DNA from: Camarhynchus parvulus
Taxonomy: Eukaryota > Chordata > Aves > Passeriformes > Thraupidae
Direction: 5' to 3'
Assembly: GCF_901933205.1 (NCBI RefSeq)
Contig: NC_044572.1
Location: 79,109,465 to 79,173,464, forward strand
DNA: 64,000 bases
Below are positions 37,541-51,089 of the stretch, in pieces. Positions within the stretch are counted from its first letter, which is position 1, and each line of letters starts with the position of its first letter. Below the pieces are notes generated by a model. The model ran no database searches. It was not told the origin of the DNA and saw only the letters and a program-made list of their open reading frames with translations. The translations under genes were made by a program, and so were the position numbers.

Positions 37541-38760
37541 CTGCCATATCTTCTGAGATAATTTGCTCTATTGCATGTTATGTCATTACTTCTGTTCTTG
37601 CTGTGTAAACTGTAAGGGTCTCCTCTGAGAGGGCACCAGAGAAGCCTGGGAATGAACATCCCACTGTGATCACGGCTGTCAGTCAGATGTTTGCTGGCCT
37701 ATAGGATGTTATCCAGGTGGGCAGCTGGTATGCCTTACACAGTCTTAGATCCACGGTTTGGATTGTGGCTGAGACACATCACTGCATGTTGAAATGGAAT
37801 TTCTGCACCTGAGAGATTAGTTTTGACAATATCATTGCTCTCTGTAATGTGTGAGAGATGTAGGATCTGTCAGTTTGGCATGCCACTTCCTCACTCTCTG
37901 TGGCAGCCCCTTGCACTTTACATGGCTTTTTTTGGTTGTAGTACCACAAGGTCTGAAAGATACTGGCAAGGGTAAGAGTGCTGTACATGTGTTTCCACAT
38001 ACAGACTGGGCACATATTTCTTTTAAGGACCACTGATTATTCATTTTCTCCAGAAGCAGTCATAGACTATTTTTGCCAGGTTTCCTCTGAGCTGTTAAAG
38101 ACAAGTGGTGATAGTTTGCTTTGACAAACTATCAAAAAGCCAGAGAATGCAGGTGAAAAAATTAAAGCCCTGGAACGGGGTTCTCTGTCCACTTCATTGT
38201 GTTCCGATCCAGATTTCGCTGTTGACCCAGAGTGCAGACTCTCTTAATTTGTCTCACAACACCCAGTGTATTTGTGAACATTGCTGTACATCGATGTCTT
38301 TTCAGATGAAGTTTGGATAACACTACATTGTGAGTACATTATTTCAGTACAAATATTTCCTGGCTAGTGGTTTTTGTCCTTGACCTTCATTCCATCAGGT
38401 TTTCTTTCCCTGAAACATCACTAATCTATGTTTCTGGCAAAAGTTATTCAATTATGTTTCTCCAGGTGTTCCTACTGGGAAATTCTCCAGACAGCATCTC
38501 TTCTTCCAGCATAATCAGACCAAAAATCCAATTTCTTCCAGTCCCCAGGTTATCCTTCTGTGGTCCTAGGATTGGGATTACAACATCTTCTTTCTCTTCT
38601 GGAACATCTGCAAGAAGTAACAAAATGCTCTGCAGGAGACTGTTGTTTTCCAGCATGAGAGACACGTGTTTTTACAGTTTTTTGAAGTCCTGGGATCCCT
38701 ATGTCATAGGGACTTTTGGAAGAAAATGTTGTAGGGCTCAGGCAGGAAAGGAAGACTGAA
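37541..38760. other. Less AT-rich segment with clustered open frames, unclassified
   Basis: This 1.2-kb block has fewer A/T runs than its surroundings and holds a 130-codon plus frame (38367-38759), plus minus-strand frames at 38444-38665 (73 codons) and 37779-38033 (84 codons). The minus frame at 38444-38665 is acidic and Leu-rich (for example LLLLADVPEEKEDVV). Reading on in the minus frames crosses stops at roughly the rate expected by chance, so coding origin is not shown. A perfect 9-bp inverted repeat with a 6-base loop lies at 38110-38133. It may be an old repeat, a decayed retrocopy or plain unique DNA. Confidence 0.3.
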
Positions 38761-41648
38761 GTTTGCAGGTTGTTGGTCCATTATACTCTGGATAAACCAG
38801 CTTTTCCTCTCCTAAATTATTTTTGGGGTTGTGACTAGAAATGTGACTAGAAACTTTCTTCCCTAGCATGTGATTCATGCAATACAGATCATAGATAATA
38901 AGATACTCTAAGTAGCCTGAGTACCTTTGTTCAGTATAGCTCCTAATGTTCCAGATGAAGTTGCAAAATGTTAATCCATATAAATGAGGTTTTAAAATCA
39001 CACAAAGGACACAGAGAAATCAAATATATGAAATAAATACATAAAAAATTAAACAAACTCTGAAGCAGATAATTTTAATAAATGAAGATACATTCCTTGG
39101 ATATGAATCTCAAAGATTCGTATCCAAGAAAAAAAGATATTTCAAAGTAGGAGCCATTAGGATTTCTCAAAAAATTTAAAGAATTATTGCAATAAAAGTT
39201 GAAACTTCACTGGTGGAGAATGAGCCATTTGGTCCTACAAATACGGTGAATTAAAGTTTTCTTGTACCATGACATACAGAAATAATATTTGGGGTTTTAT
39301 AAAATAGTAAAATGAGGAAGAACAATTGGCTGAAAGGATTATCTAAACAAAATTGCATATGGAGAACGAAAGCATTAACTGAGATCTACACTTCACAGAT
39401 TTAGGCACAGTCACTGATATTAAACTGTCTGTTTCAAAGAATGACTCACTCAGCAGTCTGTGGAGACAGTATTGTGGGGTGTAGCTTTTCTGCAACTTTT
39501 CAATGAGACAGGTAATTGGACAACACAGTGGAGACACTGATGTGTGACTGACAGTGAGTTTAAATTTGACTGGGTGATGGATGATGTCTCCCTGAAATCA
39601 AACTCTCAGCAAATGTCCAATGGTGTCACACAAAACGATAACCCTCGAAAGAGTTGCAAGCTGGGCATGTTCTTGGGGCTTATACAACATACATAAGTGA
39701 TAGGGCTGAAATGACTTAAAAATAATAAATTTAAAAAAAGGGTTTTTTGCTATTTTTATTTAGCTGAACAGAGCCCTTGGTACCGACAGTTGTTACAAGG
39801 GGCCAGCTACTACATAAAACTCAAGAAGCTGTTTGAAGCTATCACACCTTCTAAGCTGAGGTGTTTCAAAACTGTTCAGAAAAAGGAAATATTGGAGCTG
39901 TTTTCAAACCTTGTTCTGAACAGGTCAGAGCAGAGAGATGTACTGAAAATGCTAGTGCTGGCAGGAGGCTCTGGCAGTGGCATCAAGAAGATTTAGCAGT
40001 ACCTGTTTTGATGATATTCAGCTTTCTGCAGGCTTTCTGTCCATGTCAATGTGTGAAGAAGTGCCTCTTCAAGGAGTCACGACTCCCCTGAGTCTCCCAC
40101 ATTCCCTGAGCACTCCCATCTGAACTACTTCATATACACAAGGCAAAGATGCAGCTTTCTTTTAGATAAGAGACCAAATGTACTTGAAATCCTGGAAAGG
40201 GGGTGATATCAACCTGGTTCAGACACTATCCCAGCTGTCAAGCCAAAACAATGACAAAACAATGCAGAATTTCAGAGTTTTGAAAATGATCCAGAAACCA
40301 TGGCAGCTGGGTTATCAGTAAAACACAGCAGCAGAATTACCTATTATGGTACTCAGCTGTACTTGATGTAAGGCCCTGAATATTTGTTATGAGACAAACC
40401 TAGGACATTGCCAGTGGCAAATATTTGCTTTGAAGTTTGTGGAAAAATAGAGACTTAGTCTGACAATGGTTGGCAAGTGGCTGTCTTATCTCACAATACC
40501 TGCAGTTAAAGCTAAGAGGATTGTAGTTTTGGTGGCATAGTAGATGTTTTTGTATCAGAAGGATGACAGTAGACTTCAGAAAACTCTTCTAACATAAGTA
40601 GCAGTGGAAATGCTGTAAAATCAAGAATATCTTAATATTCCAGTTAAGTGGAAATGTTTCGGGCAAATTCCTGTAAAATCTATGTTTCCTTCACATCACA
40701 AAGTTGACACGTGTAGGACAAAAGCGCAATGATTTAGTACATAAACCAATGAAAAAAGGAAAAAAATGTCTTCTGTTCTTTAATGGGTTTTTTCCTTTTT
40801 TAAACTTTGAAGCAAGAAAGATTCATTAAGTGCCAGAAATTCTGAATTCTTCACAGACCTTATTTGCTTTTACCCAAACTTACTACTTCTGAACTAAAGA
40901 GCCTTTGTCAGAGGAACAGCCATAAGATAATCTATCAAATAAGGACAGTTTTCCTAGTAAGTTTGACAGTTCTGAAATCCAATAAAGCTCTTCTTCTGCA
41001 GCAATGTGTTCTCCTCAGTATATTTGGACACAACAAAATTTGTGGAGGAAAGTTATAACTTCTATTAGCTCAGCTGATGTTACTGGGAAAGACAGACATC
41101 TTATTATGTTATTAGACATGCCAGTCTGAGACACCAGATATGCTACTAGTTTTTAGAGGGGCTAAAAATTTATTAGGCAAATGACAGTAACAAAAAAAAG
41201 TCTGAAGACTGGTTTCCTGGAGGCACTTTCTTTGACAGAGTCTCTGTTTAATTAATTTCACCCTTTGAATATCAAACTAATAAATGAACTATGGAATAAA
41301 GAAGATGAGTACCATCTTGTCTCATGGTTATGCACCATCCTGTTTATTCTGATGCAAAAGGACTGAAAAAAGGCAATAAAGTCAAAAGCATGGAAAACAT
41401 TCTAAACATGTCAAGCAGAAAGGTTAGCCAAGAATTAACTTGTTACTTTACATGGGGAATTCAGGAGGAGGTGAATAATCCAACTGAACTGTGCCAAAAT
41501 AAGTACAGAAGATGGGTGAAGATGATACTTTGATAAACGCCTGTAAGATACTGCTCAATCTATCCTACATGTTCCCTTCAGATTAAATTTCTTGTAATTG
41601 AATTTAAAAAGAAAAATGAAGAACAAGTTCCAACAGTGATGAAATATA
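38761..41648. other. AT-rich non-coding DNA, no gene seen
   Basis: It has the hairpin at 39096-39128 and a duplicated GTGACTAGAAA motif near 38829-38852. The stretch 39770-40130 is slightly GC-richer with two short overlapping plus frames (68 and 76 codons), neither recognised. Confidence 0.5.
39096..39128. repeat. 15-bp inverted repeat with 3-base loop
   Basis: CTTGGATATGAATCT at 39096-39110 pairs with 39114-39128 across a CAA loop. There is one difference (position 39104), which would be a G-U wobble in RNA, so the transcribed stem would be fully paired. Such a tight, nearly perfect palindrome outside any terminator context suggests a templated-inversion origin. Confidence 0.92.
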
Positions 41649-43270
41649 ATTTATTATTATTGTTATTGTTATTCAGGTTTTTAACTTTTCTGTACTTCTT
41701 AACGACATATATGATAAAATAATTTGTTTGGTTTTCTAATTGATTTTTTATTAAAAACTTGAGTGTAAAATCCAACAACAAAAGAACATTGTTCCTATGT
41801 TTATTTTCACTAGATAAGTTATTTTCAGATTCTCATAACATGAGATTTTTTTATTGGTGAGTGGATACTTTACTAGTATTACCTGGGTATTCCTGTTATA
41901 AGAAATTATAAAAGCAAAACACAACAAGGAATTGCTAAGAAAAATATTTCTGTGTTTTACTGTGTAAAGTATTCCATAAGAAATAGTTTTTAATTATTTT
42001 TGATCTTTCAGGTTTTAAAATCAATAAATTTATATGCTCTACTCTTTTCATAAAAAGGAAAAAGGGAAAAAAACACCAAAAGAAATCCCTCTAATAAAAA
42101 GCAAGATATTTTTTGTAGCTAGCACATAAGTTAATTGAAATTTTGCAGACAGGAGAGAACAATTTTCTTTTAGTCAAAAAAACTGTCACTGAAAAATAAA
42201 GATTCAAGTCAGCCAAACTTGTCACAGGTCCTTTTTGAATGAATTTGGCAGCAAAGTCAATTTTAAAAAAGTAGAAGCCTGTTCAGAAATTATATAAAAT
42301 TTTAAAATTTCATCCTGAACTGCCTATTATGCCATCCTCATTAGCTAAGGTGTTTAGAACCATTACTAGCCTTTCACTGCATTTTAGCATATGATTATGT
42401 ATTAACTTATGTCTTTATTCAAAGTTATCATAGCTATTAGAAAAATTTAACAAAAAATGGTCAAAAACCCCCAATCATTTTCAGAATCCTTTCTTAGCAG
42501 AAAAAAAAATTCAAAAAAGTAGTTTACCCCAATAAAATATTTGTTCTCCTTGTTTTCCCTTTTTTTTTTTTTATTTGCTTAGTTGCACTGTGCTCTGTAT
42601 CGAGTTTACATGTCTCTGGCAGTTGACTACTCTCATTCACAAAAAAGCATTCCAACAACAGGTTATATTTCTTAAAGCACCTAATTAAAATATTTTGATA
42701 GTCACTGAGAAATTGGAATTAATCTCAATACAGTAAGTGTTTCATATATAGACAGTTAATTTTAGAGAAAATATTTTGTCATGCAATTCCAAGATGAAAC
42801 GCAAACTTCAGTTTTGACTACAGAACCAGCAACAATATCTTTTTAGGACATATTGATCATGTGTGGTTCTTCGTAATACATATTAGAAAAACTGAATATT
42901 CTTAAATCTGCTTTTTACCTTTAGTTGTGTTTTAAGTCACAGCAAGCTGTATCAAATTCCTCTGAATTGTATATTTTAGGGATGCTTTTCAACAAAAGGA
43001 CTTCTTTTAAGCATATTGTAATAGCTTTCCTGAAAGCTTAGCTTTGAACACTCACAACAGAGAATTGGAAAGGCCTCTCTGTCAGGCTTTTGCTCAGCAG
43101 ATTGTGCATACATTTTAGATTATTTTCAGCCTAACAGAGCATGCTGTAGCAGCCCCTGGTCATATGAAATGCTTTTCTAGCTGTTTAGAAGTACAAGCAT
43201 CTGCCCTGCCTGCCATCATTGCTCCCTTCCCAAGGCTCCTGCATAGATCCTTAAAGAAAAAATGGACAGT
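41649..43270. other. AT-rich non-coding DNA, no gene seen
   Basis: A short TTA/TTG-type run near 41650-41672 and a poly-T run near 42559-42571. No gene or element is recognised. Confidence 0.5.
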
Positions 43271-43358
43271 TAAAAAAAACAAAACAAAAAAAAAGCCAAA
43301 AACCCCATACAATTAACAACCAAAATTAACCAACCAACCAAACAAAAACCCACAAAAA
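43271..43358. repeat. A/C-rich low-complexity stretch
   Basis: Mainly A with interspersed C and CC (AACAAAA, CCAACCAACCAAAC words) and no constant unit. The T-rich minus frame across it (Phe/Leu/Val-rich) is a composition artefact. Confidence 0.8.
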
Positions 43359-46300
43359 AGTGAACTAAGAAAAGCAATTTCTTAGTCTCAGATAAATTAA
43401 TTCTTAAAAAGACACAAGGCTTCATCAGACTGCTTCTGTAAGAAGAGGCCCAGTTACGGCATCTCCATACAGGAAATAAATTCATTGACTTACCTTTAAA
43501 ACAATGTTTTGCTTTCAGAGATCTTATTCTTCTTTGATCCCTACTACGCCCATTCCAAAAAGCAAAGGAATGTCCTTATTCTAAACTACAGATCATGTCA
43601 ATCTAAAGGTGTTATGAAAATTAGAGCTGTGTGTGAAATATATCACTCTGACCATCCAGTACATCTTGTTTCACTATTCAGTGCAGCACAGTCTGCAGCC
43701 TTCTCTGTTCTAGCACAGCTTTAGACGTTGCAGATTTGCACCACATTTTCCACATGATTAAAAAATATTGTGACATACACAGCGATTCTAAAACATTATA
43801 TAATCATAAGTTTTTCCCAGATGAAAAATGCAGGCTCTAGGTAACTAAGAATGAGAAATTTGTTTAAAGCAATTTTTCCCTCATCATATAACCTATACTC
43901 TACAACTTGTATTATTCATGTAAGCTATAAGCTTTTAAAGATTTTTTTATATTTTTGCTGATGAAAATGCCTCTTTGCAGGTTATAGATATTAGATTAGA
44001 TTTTAGCATCAGAGTAGGAGTGTATATTCAAATATTATGAAATTCATTACTGAAAAGTATATTACAATGCTTGTATCGCTGTGTTCTTTAAAAAAATCTA
44101 ATATTCCAATATTAAAATTGAGATTATCATAGGTATTTTTTAATTTTAAGTTACTGACATATTTCTGCTAATGTTACATGTCATGTATGGAATTTTTTTG
44201 TGCAAGATTGCAGGTGATACAGAAACACTTAATAGAAAGATTAGAGATCTTTCTGTCTTCATTAATTGATGAGTTGTGCCTTATCTTTGGTGGATCATAA
44301 ATACCTTTATTTTCCTTACTGTCTGTAAGATTATTATACATGTGCAACGCAATTTGTTAATTTCAAATACTTTTACAAAGTCCACAATCAAAAACTCCAG
44401 AATCAGAGCCCAGAAATAAAAAAATATTTGGTTTTGATCTTGAATGAAAACTTAAAAAACTTCACAGAGAGAAAACTTGTCAATCTGGATGTCAGTGAGC
44501 ATTACACCTTATAAAGATCTAATCTGTAAGAAGGGGAAATACTAGATTGCTGTGTGTCAGCACTGATCTTTTCTTTCACTTGGAGACATTCTGGGTCAGC
44601 TGAAACTGTAATTTTTTTATACTTACTTGATGCCAGTCCATATTCCAACTTGAAACATGACCTGAATGCAAATTCAACATACACCACATAGACATTATGA
44701 TATATAGAGACCATGACAGAGTTGAAGACACTTGCTGGAAGGAAAATAATAAAATTTTGAGATGCTGTCTTGCTTTAGGATACTCTGTTAGTCTCAAATA
44801 CATTATGCCAGATGATAAACTAGTTGATTTCTAGGGGATTAAAGCTACCCTCATTGTTCATCCTTGAATTTGAAAGATACAGCAGTGAGTAAAGGGAAAT
44901 ACATTGCCAGCTAGGTGAAATTTGTTATGTATATTGTATTTTACATGAAATAAGAAATAATCTATTAGTGCTTTGGAAGTTAAAAAGAAAAAAAAAATAT
45001 ATGTCAAAGTTGAAAAGCAAGCAAACAAAACCACTTCACTTGCAAAAAGAAGAAAAAGAAAAACAACAAGAAATATGCGTTACTTGGAAAACTGCATTTT
45101 GACTAGGGTAGGAATGTGAAAACCTTAGCTGACTTGATGACAAGGGCTCAAACCTTTGAATCCATGTTGACATACTCCACAACTGTTGTGCGCACTCAAA
45201 GTCAGCACATGTCAGTGCTGAGCAAACAGAAGTGAGCTCACTGTCGTCCCTCCTCTCTTCCCTTTCATTCCATTCCAACAGCTTGCCTTACCCCTCTCTT
45301 TTGCTGGCGGAGGGAGTGTCTGGGGTGCAACATGTGTCAGGGAATCCCTCTGCTCCTGCTAAAACCCTGCTCTTCCACAGCAAAGAATCTCATGCAGCAG
45401 GTCAGACAGAGACACAAAGTTTGTGCTCATGGCATCTAAAACCCTACATTACCATATTTACTTATTAAACTCCTCACCTGGAGAGAGAGCCTAGCCTTGC
45501 TCCCTAGTTCCAAGCACATTTGGTAATTGATCCAGTGAGTGATTTAAATTAGTACTTGCCATGGGCCTTCCTGTGATACTACTTGGGCCTAAGTGAGTTC
45601 TTTTCATAAACTGATTTGCTATAGAAGAATAACAGTAGGGGTCACTTGGTTTTATCATCATCTGAGCCATTGGAATTTTGCTTCCAATATAAATTCAAAC
45701 TGTGAGGTCCAGGACCTTTGCTGTGCAGTGACCCAGACTAAGAACGATGTGAACTGTGCAGGGCTTGGACTTTGCTCTGCAACACGATATTTCTAGGAAA
45801 AAACCAAAAATTACGTTTTCTTCTGCTATTTCATTAACACTTTATCCCAAATTAATTATTTTTTTATTTTAAAATAAATTTCTTTTTTATGTTAAACAAT
45901 TTTTGTTAGTCTCTGTTTGTTTGAGATCAATGTATTTATTTACCATTGTTATTGATTGCAGAAATAGAAAAGAAATGTAATTTTAAAATGCACAAGAAGT
46001 ACAAGCTCCCAATTTAGCTGCAACAGAACCTGAGATAAATACATTTGTATATTTGCAACTGAAAATCTTTTTTGGTAAACAGAATGAATGTTTCTGAGCT
46101 GTCCATCTGCCTCAAGTAGGATTATTTGTACTGAATATGTTTAAATTAACCACAAAAGAAGGTTAATTCTAGTAGTATCCCTGAGTGATGACTTCCCTTT
46201 TTTAATTGCAAACAGAGAATGAGGTATTCAATTTAGTCCTTTATTGATTAGTAGCGTATAATAAATAAATGAAAGACACAAATTAATGTCTTCAGTGTTA

Positions 46301-49300
46301 TGTAAATCATGAAAAGTCTCTTTCCCTGCTGTAGTTATACTTCTGATGACTATACTAAGATAGTTTTCATCACATGAATATTACATTGTGCTGCTTGATG
46401 GAAAGAATTAATCACATTTTTGTGGAAGAAAGCATTGTGTTTATTTCAATGAGACTGCAAAAGGTGATATGAAGATCTAGTTTTGTTTCACCTCAGTAGT
46501 GCCTTTGCAGTGACAAATGTAGTGCAGAACGCAAAGTTGGGTATTATGCCAGATTTGCAAGCACTGCACAAAAAATTTGTTGTCCCATTCCATCAGTTCT
46601 CATTCTGGGTAAAATTATTCTTGCCAAACACTATATGTTATAGTTAAGTAGGAAAAAAGAGGATATTAAAGAGGAAAGTTTGAAGTTAGTTGTTTGCTTT
46701 GTTGTAGCAAAGCAAGCAGCAAGCCTGTGGAGCATATCAGTCTCACTGAAATGAGTGAGTACAAAATTAATCAGATTAGCAGAGAAAGTGTACTGGGTCT
46801 GTGTCATCATTTCCCTTTGGGATTTTCTGAAAGGGGATCACAACTTGAGGAAAGATTAAGGGACTTTCTTTACAGAACTCTTCTCACATCTCAATCTTGT
46901 ATTTTACCTATTACAGTAGGATATGGCACAACACATCTAAAAAGAAATTCAGATCTTTTGCTGAGTCTCACAGCTTTAAATTCTGTTTCTTATCCCTGAT
47001 AAAACAGGGATAGGTCCCCTGAGCACTGTAGAAGGAAGTCTCCACAGTTCACATGACTGCAGAGGTGAACCTGGGTTTCTTTCCATTCTTGGTATATTCC
47101 AGCAGGTATGAATACATTTCTGGGCCCTAATATGATACAACCATCCTTTCATTCTACCCACTCCGTGACTGCCTTCACACTCGAGCTCTATGGTGCGTAA
47201 CTATGGAGCATCTGGTTATTGAGAATTTCATGGATGTTTCTCCTTGTTGACTCTTTTCCCCTGAAGTAACCAGGAAATGTTCTGTTTTTTGGAAAAAAGT
47301 CAGTGTGTGTTGCCCTTGTCCCATCTTTTCTTGCCAACCCAGCATGAGATACGAGATTTGTAATGCAATAAGGTACTTGTTGACTTCAACCTGACCTCAT
47401 TTGTATGAAGGTTATTTATCTGAAATACTCATTTCAAGAAACTTTTTGCTGGAAACCAATAGAAATTATATTGTCCAAATCTTGTTTTACAGATGAATGC
47501 TAAGGATATTTTTGGTCCAAATTTTCATTTTTAAAGCATTATCCTACTAATCACTCAGATTTTTCAGTACTTTGGTGTTAACCTTTGCAAGTTGCTGACC
47601 CCTGCTAAATGATATATGTTCTACACAAATAAAATTACTAATGTATCCTTTCCCAGCCATTTCCATAATCTTTCATGTACAGAGAGAGCTAAAAGCAGAA
47701 AAAGAACCCTGAGGTAACCCTGTAATGCCTGACTAGTCCCCAGATTCCAAATTATCAATTTATATTATTTTCTTACAGGATGGTGAAAGCAGGAATAGCA
47801 TTTATTTCATCCAGATTAATGCTAATTCAGTTTGGATTTACTATTAATTTCTTCTGGCTCTCTTTGCATAGAGACAGACAAAACAGGAAAAAAAGCAATA
47901 CCAAAATGAAGACTGAGTTGCTTATAGCAAGGCACCTGGAAGGCATTGTAGACAGGTTCTCTATTTTAGTCTAAATACTTAAAGTGATGAGGACCAGAGG
48001 GAGATGAGAGGAGAGGATGAGTGAATAGTCACTTGCAGTCTCACTCTGCAGGCACCAATGAGCAGATTTCCAAGCCAGTTCTTAACTATCTGGAACTTAA
48101 AATGGTGTCTGCAACAACCTCAGTGAAGATTAATTCTCCTTTCTAGGGCAGACACATTCACTTTCCCACCTTAACACAGGAGGTGAGTCAGGACTGGTGG
48201 ATTGATCCCAGACTGACTACTTTGTTGACATTCCCTTGGTTTGCTTTTTTAAAAATGTCACTTGGGACTGGTTTTAAAAAGAGTCTCCTCAGAGACATTA
48301 ATTTTCTCCCAAGGTAAAATTTCTGTAGAGATGAACTGGGTAAAGCCCAAATAAATGCCTTTGGGTTATGATAAAACACACACACATGGTCAATGGCTCC
48401 ACAACAGCTTGTTCTTTGGGCAGTCTGTGTGTCAGGATCAAGGGGTGGGGGGGATGCAGTGAGAAAGCTGCACTTGGACAAATGAGTAGTATTTACAGAA
48501 GAGACTTGTTTCCTTGTTCTTGCTGAGTAACCATTTATTAAACAGAACCAAAGTTTCATTTACTTTGTAGGTTTTATTGAGTCCTTGCTTAGGATAGCCT
48601 TCGTTATTCACTTCAATTTAACAATGTAGAACAGGTCAGGAGGAAATACATCTAGACTGAGAAATCACTAGCTGCATTTCTTCTTCTCTGGTAGTAAAAC
48701 ACATACTTTGAGAACTAGCAAAGCACTGTTACTCTGGAGTGACAGTTAAGAGAAACATAACTGAAGTAGATCCAGAGGATATTTGCCAAAAAAATTCACA
48801 TACTTCCTGGTTTGTAAATTTTGAGCACCTTAAGTACTTGGCAAAAGGTTTCTAAGCTACAGCAGGCAAAATTCCAGCTGCAAAATCAGAACTTTAAAGA
48901 GGTTTGATTAATTTGCCATTCACACTTGTACTATTATAATGATGTTTCTCTTGGCTGTTTGATTAAAGAAATAAGTAAACCACTTCAGCATTAGAGGCAT
49001 TAATATTGAACGTGCTGATCCTGGTGGGAACTTAATACTTCCTTCTCTACAGACAATGATACAATCATTTAGTAGATGGGAAATGGCATCTTTGTCTTCA
49101 GGTGCCACACTGTAAATAAGGACAGGAAAAGCAAAGCTGTTCTGCCATGGCAAGCTCACTGTGTAGAAGAGGCTGAGTCATCTCTGCAGACAGTCAGAAG
49201 GTAGATGGGTTTTTCTCTCTTGGTCTGAAAGGTTTGTGCCACATACTTTTCACAGTAGAATGAAAAAAACAAAACTGACAATAAATAAATCAAGACAAAT

Positions 49301-50040
49301 AAGATTTTAGCCAGAGGCTAAAATGCAAAGCCCTGTGTCACCAATTAACTATAAATGGACTAATGAAGATATAATCAACATTAATTACACTATAAAATAT
49401 GAAATATTAAATGCTATAATTAACAGTAATATGTATTTATAACACTGCGACAGCATAGCCAGACAGAACTTTGCCTAAATATTTGAGTAATACATTCACC
49501 AAATAGTCAAAAAAGCTAAGTCTGGTTGCATATAAAAAGCCTCCTGATAACTAAAACTGCCAGAGCAAGAACAAGATAAGAATAAGAGACATCCTTCCAA
49601 ATACCTGTGGATGACTGGCAAGATAAAAGTTATGGGATAAAACTGCCTTTCCTCTTGTGATAGGACAGCACTAGCACGAGCACATGGAACACAAGTGAGT
49701 AGAATTGGAAAATGGGAGAAAGTGAAAGAAGACAAGCTCATTTCATTTCTGACTTCTCTTGTTGAATAAATTCCAAGCCTGATCAGCAGAATTTCTGCAA
49801 CTAAAACACACCAAGGGCTCCACCCATTGACAGTAACTTTATGGCACGTGCTCCAAGGTAGTATGCACTGACAGCTAATTTAGAGTGGGATTCTCAAAAG
49901 ACAAAGAGTTTTGTGCATATATTATTGATGATGACTATAAAAATCTGACCACTAACAAATCTGCTACTAACAAACCAACTCTAAAGCTGGCTTGATTTGC
50001 CACTCTTCTGAACAGTTACATCATGATGGTTTTCTAGCTG
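43359..50040. other. AT-rich non-coding DNA, no gene seen
   Basis: About 6.7 kb with no recognised gene or mobile element. The longest frame is 123 codons (48188-48559, minus), without a recognised domain. 45180-45480 is GC-richer and pyrimidine-rich with a 78-codon plus frame, unrecognised. A perfect 8-bp inverted repeat with a 6-base loop sits at 46991-47012. A short CA run is near 48378. Confidence 0.5.
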
Positions 50041-50112
50041 ATATGTATATAATATATATAATATATATTATATATATATTATATATATATATAAGGATTA
50101 TATATAATAATA
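50041..50112. repeat. AT-only low-complexity, palindrome-rich tract
   Basis: Nearly pure A/T, with ATATAATATAT-type words that are self-complementary many times over. It can fold on itself (cruciform-prone) and is a likely site of length variation. Confidence 0.92.
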
Positions 50113-50970
50113 CTTACATACACATATGTTCAGTAGGAATAAGGATAAGGTATTGCATAATTTTTCCATAATAAGATAATTTACACATGATATACAGAAC
50201 TGTGTGGTAGCATTTGGTATAAACATAGTGTTATTGACAGAGAAGGACTTCCACATCTTTGCAAGTTAGGAGTCACAATACCTTCTCAAATCCTAGGGAA
50301 GAATTTAAACTATAATCATGTTCTACTTCAAACCTGGAAAACATATCTGAACGGTATTAACATTTTTTTCTTCTTAAAGATCATCAAAAAAAGACCTAAT
50401 TACCTATCCTTTGTACCATGTTGGAAACAACCTCTCTTCTCACCAAGAATTAGAAGCAGATGTAACTTAGGAGCATTCTCTATTTTAATTTCATTTTTAT
50501 TCAATAACTACTTAATGCAAATGGCAATAGCAAGTTGCTTCATCACTAGATTAGAGATGCAGGCTCTCCTGTCCATTATTCTGTCTGATCCCATGAATCT
50601 TGAAAACTCCCTGTTCCCAGCAGTAGCAAAGCTGCTGCTGAGAAGTAGCCTGAACATTCTGAGCTTTCCAGAAACAGTGGAATTTTTCTTCAGAAGTGTG
50701 AGCTCAAACTTGTTCCAACTCAGGTGAGCATAAGCCCTTGGGCAAATGCTAAAGTCACAATGTTTGGTTTGCTGTGGTTTTTTTTTTTTCCCCAGTAATT
50801 TAAAGAGTTGTTATATTTAGTGGGAAATCTGCTTGTGAGCTCACAAAACCTCCTATGGCTCTACCAGTGGTCTAGGGCTTTGGTGCATCTCTATCTGCTT
50901 ACCTGTGTGACTGAGAAAAGAAGAGGATGTGGCAAACGATTTTAATTAGGCAGCTTTTTGAATTAAAGAC
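50113..50970. other. AT-rich spacer, no gene seen
   Basis: No gene is recognised. A T-run lies near 50779-50790. The 70-codon plus frame at 50515-50727 has no recognised content. Confidence 0.5.
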
Positions 50971-51089
50971 ACCAATAAAGCAAAAGGTTTATTGGTGGTG
51001 TTGGATATTATACCCAATACCACCACTTCATGCAAGAAGAGGCGTGAAGTGGTGGCATTGGGTATAATATCCAATCCATGGATTATACC
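50971..51089. repeat. Nested inverted repeats with 30-bp hairpin core
   Basis: The core arms are 51001-51030 and 51045-51074, matching as reverse complements at 29 of 30 positions (one difference at 51019) around a 14-base spacer. Just left, ACCAATAAA (50971-50979) pairs perfectly with 50988-50996. Just right, GGATTATACC (51080-51089) is an imperfect reverse complement of 51061-51072. The three palindromes overlap or abut. As RNA the core would be a hairpin of about 74 nt, similar in size to a microRNA precursor. As DNA it could be a templated inversion or a small palindromic transposon relic. No terminal repeats or target duplication are evident. An open minus frame runs through it but looks incidental. 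Confidence 0.93.

Noticed and set aside
48188..48559. 123-codon minus frame
   Set aside because: No recognised domain, no exon-like context, and near the length expected occasionally by chance over 64 kb in six frames.
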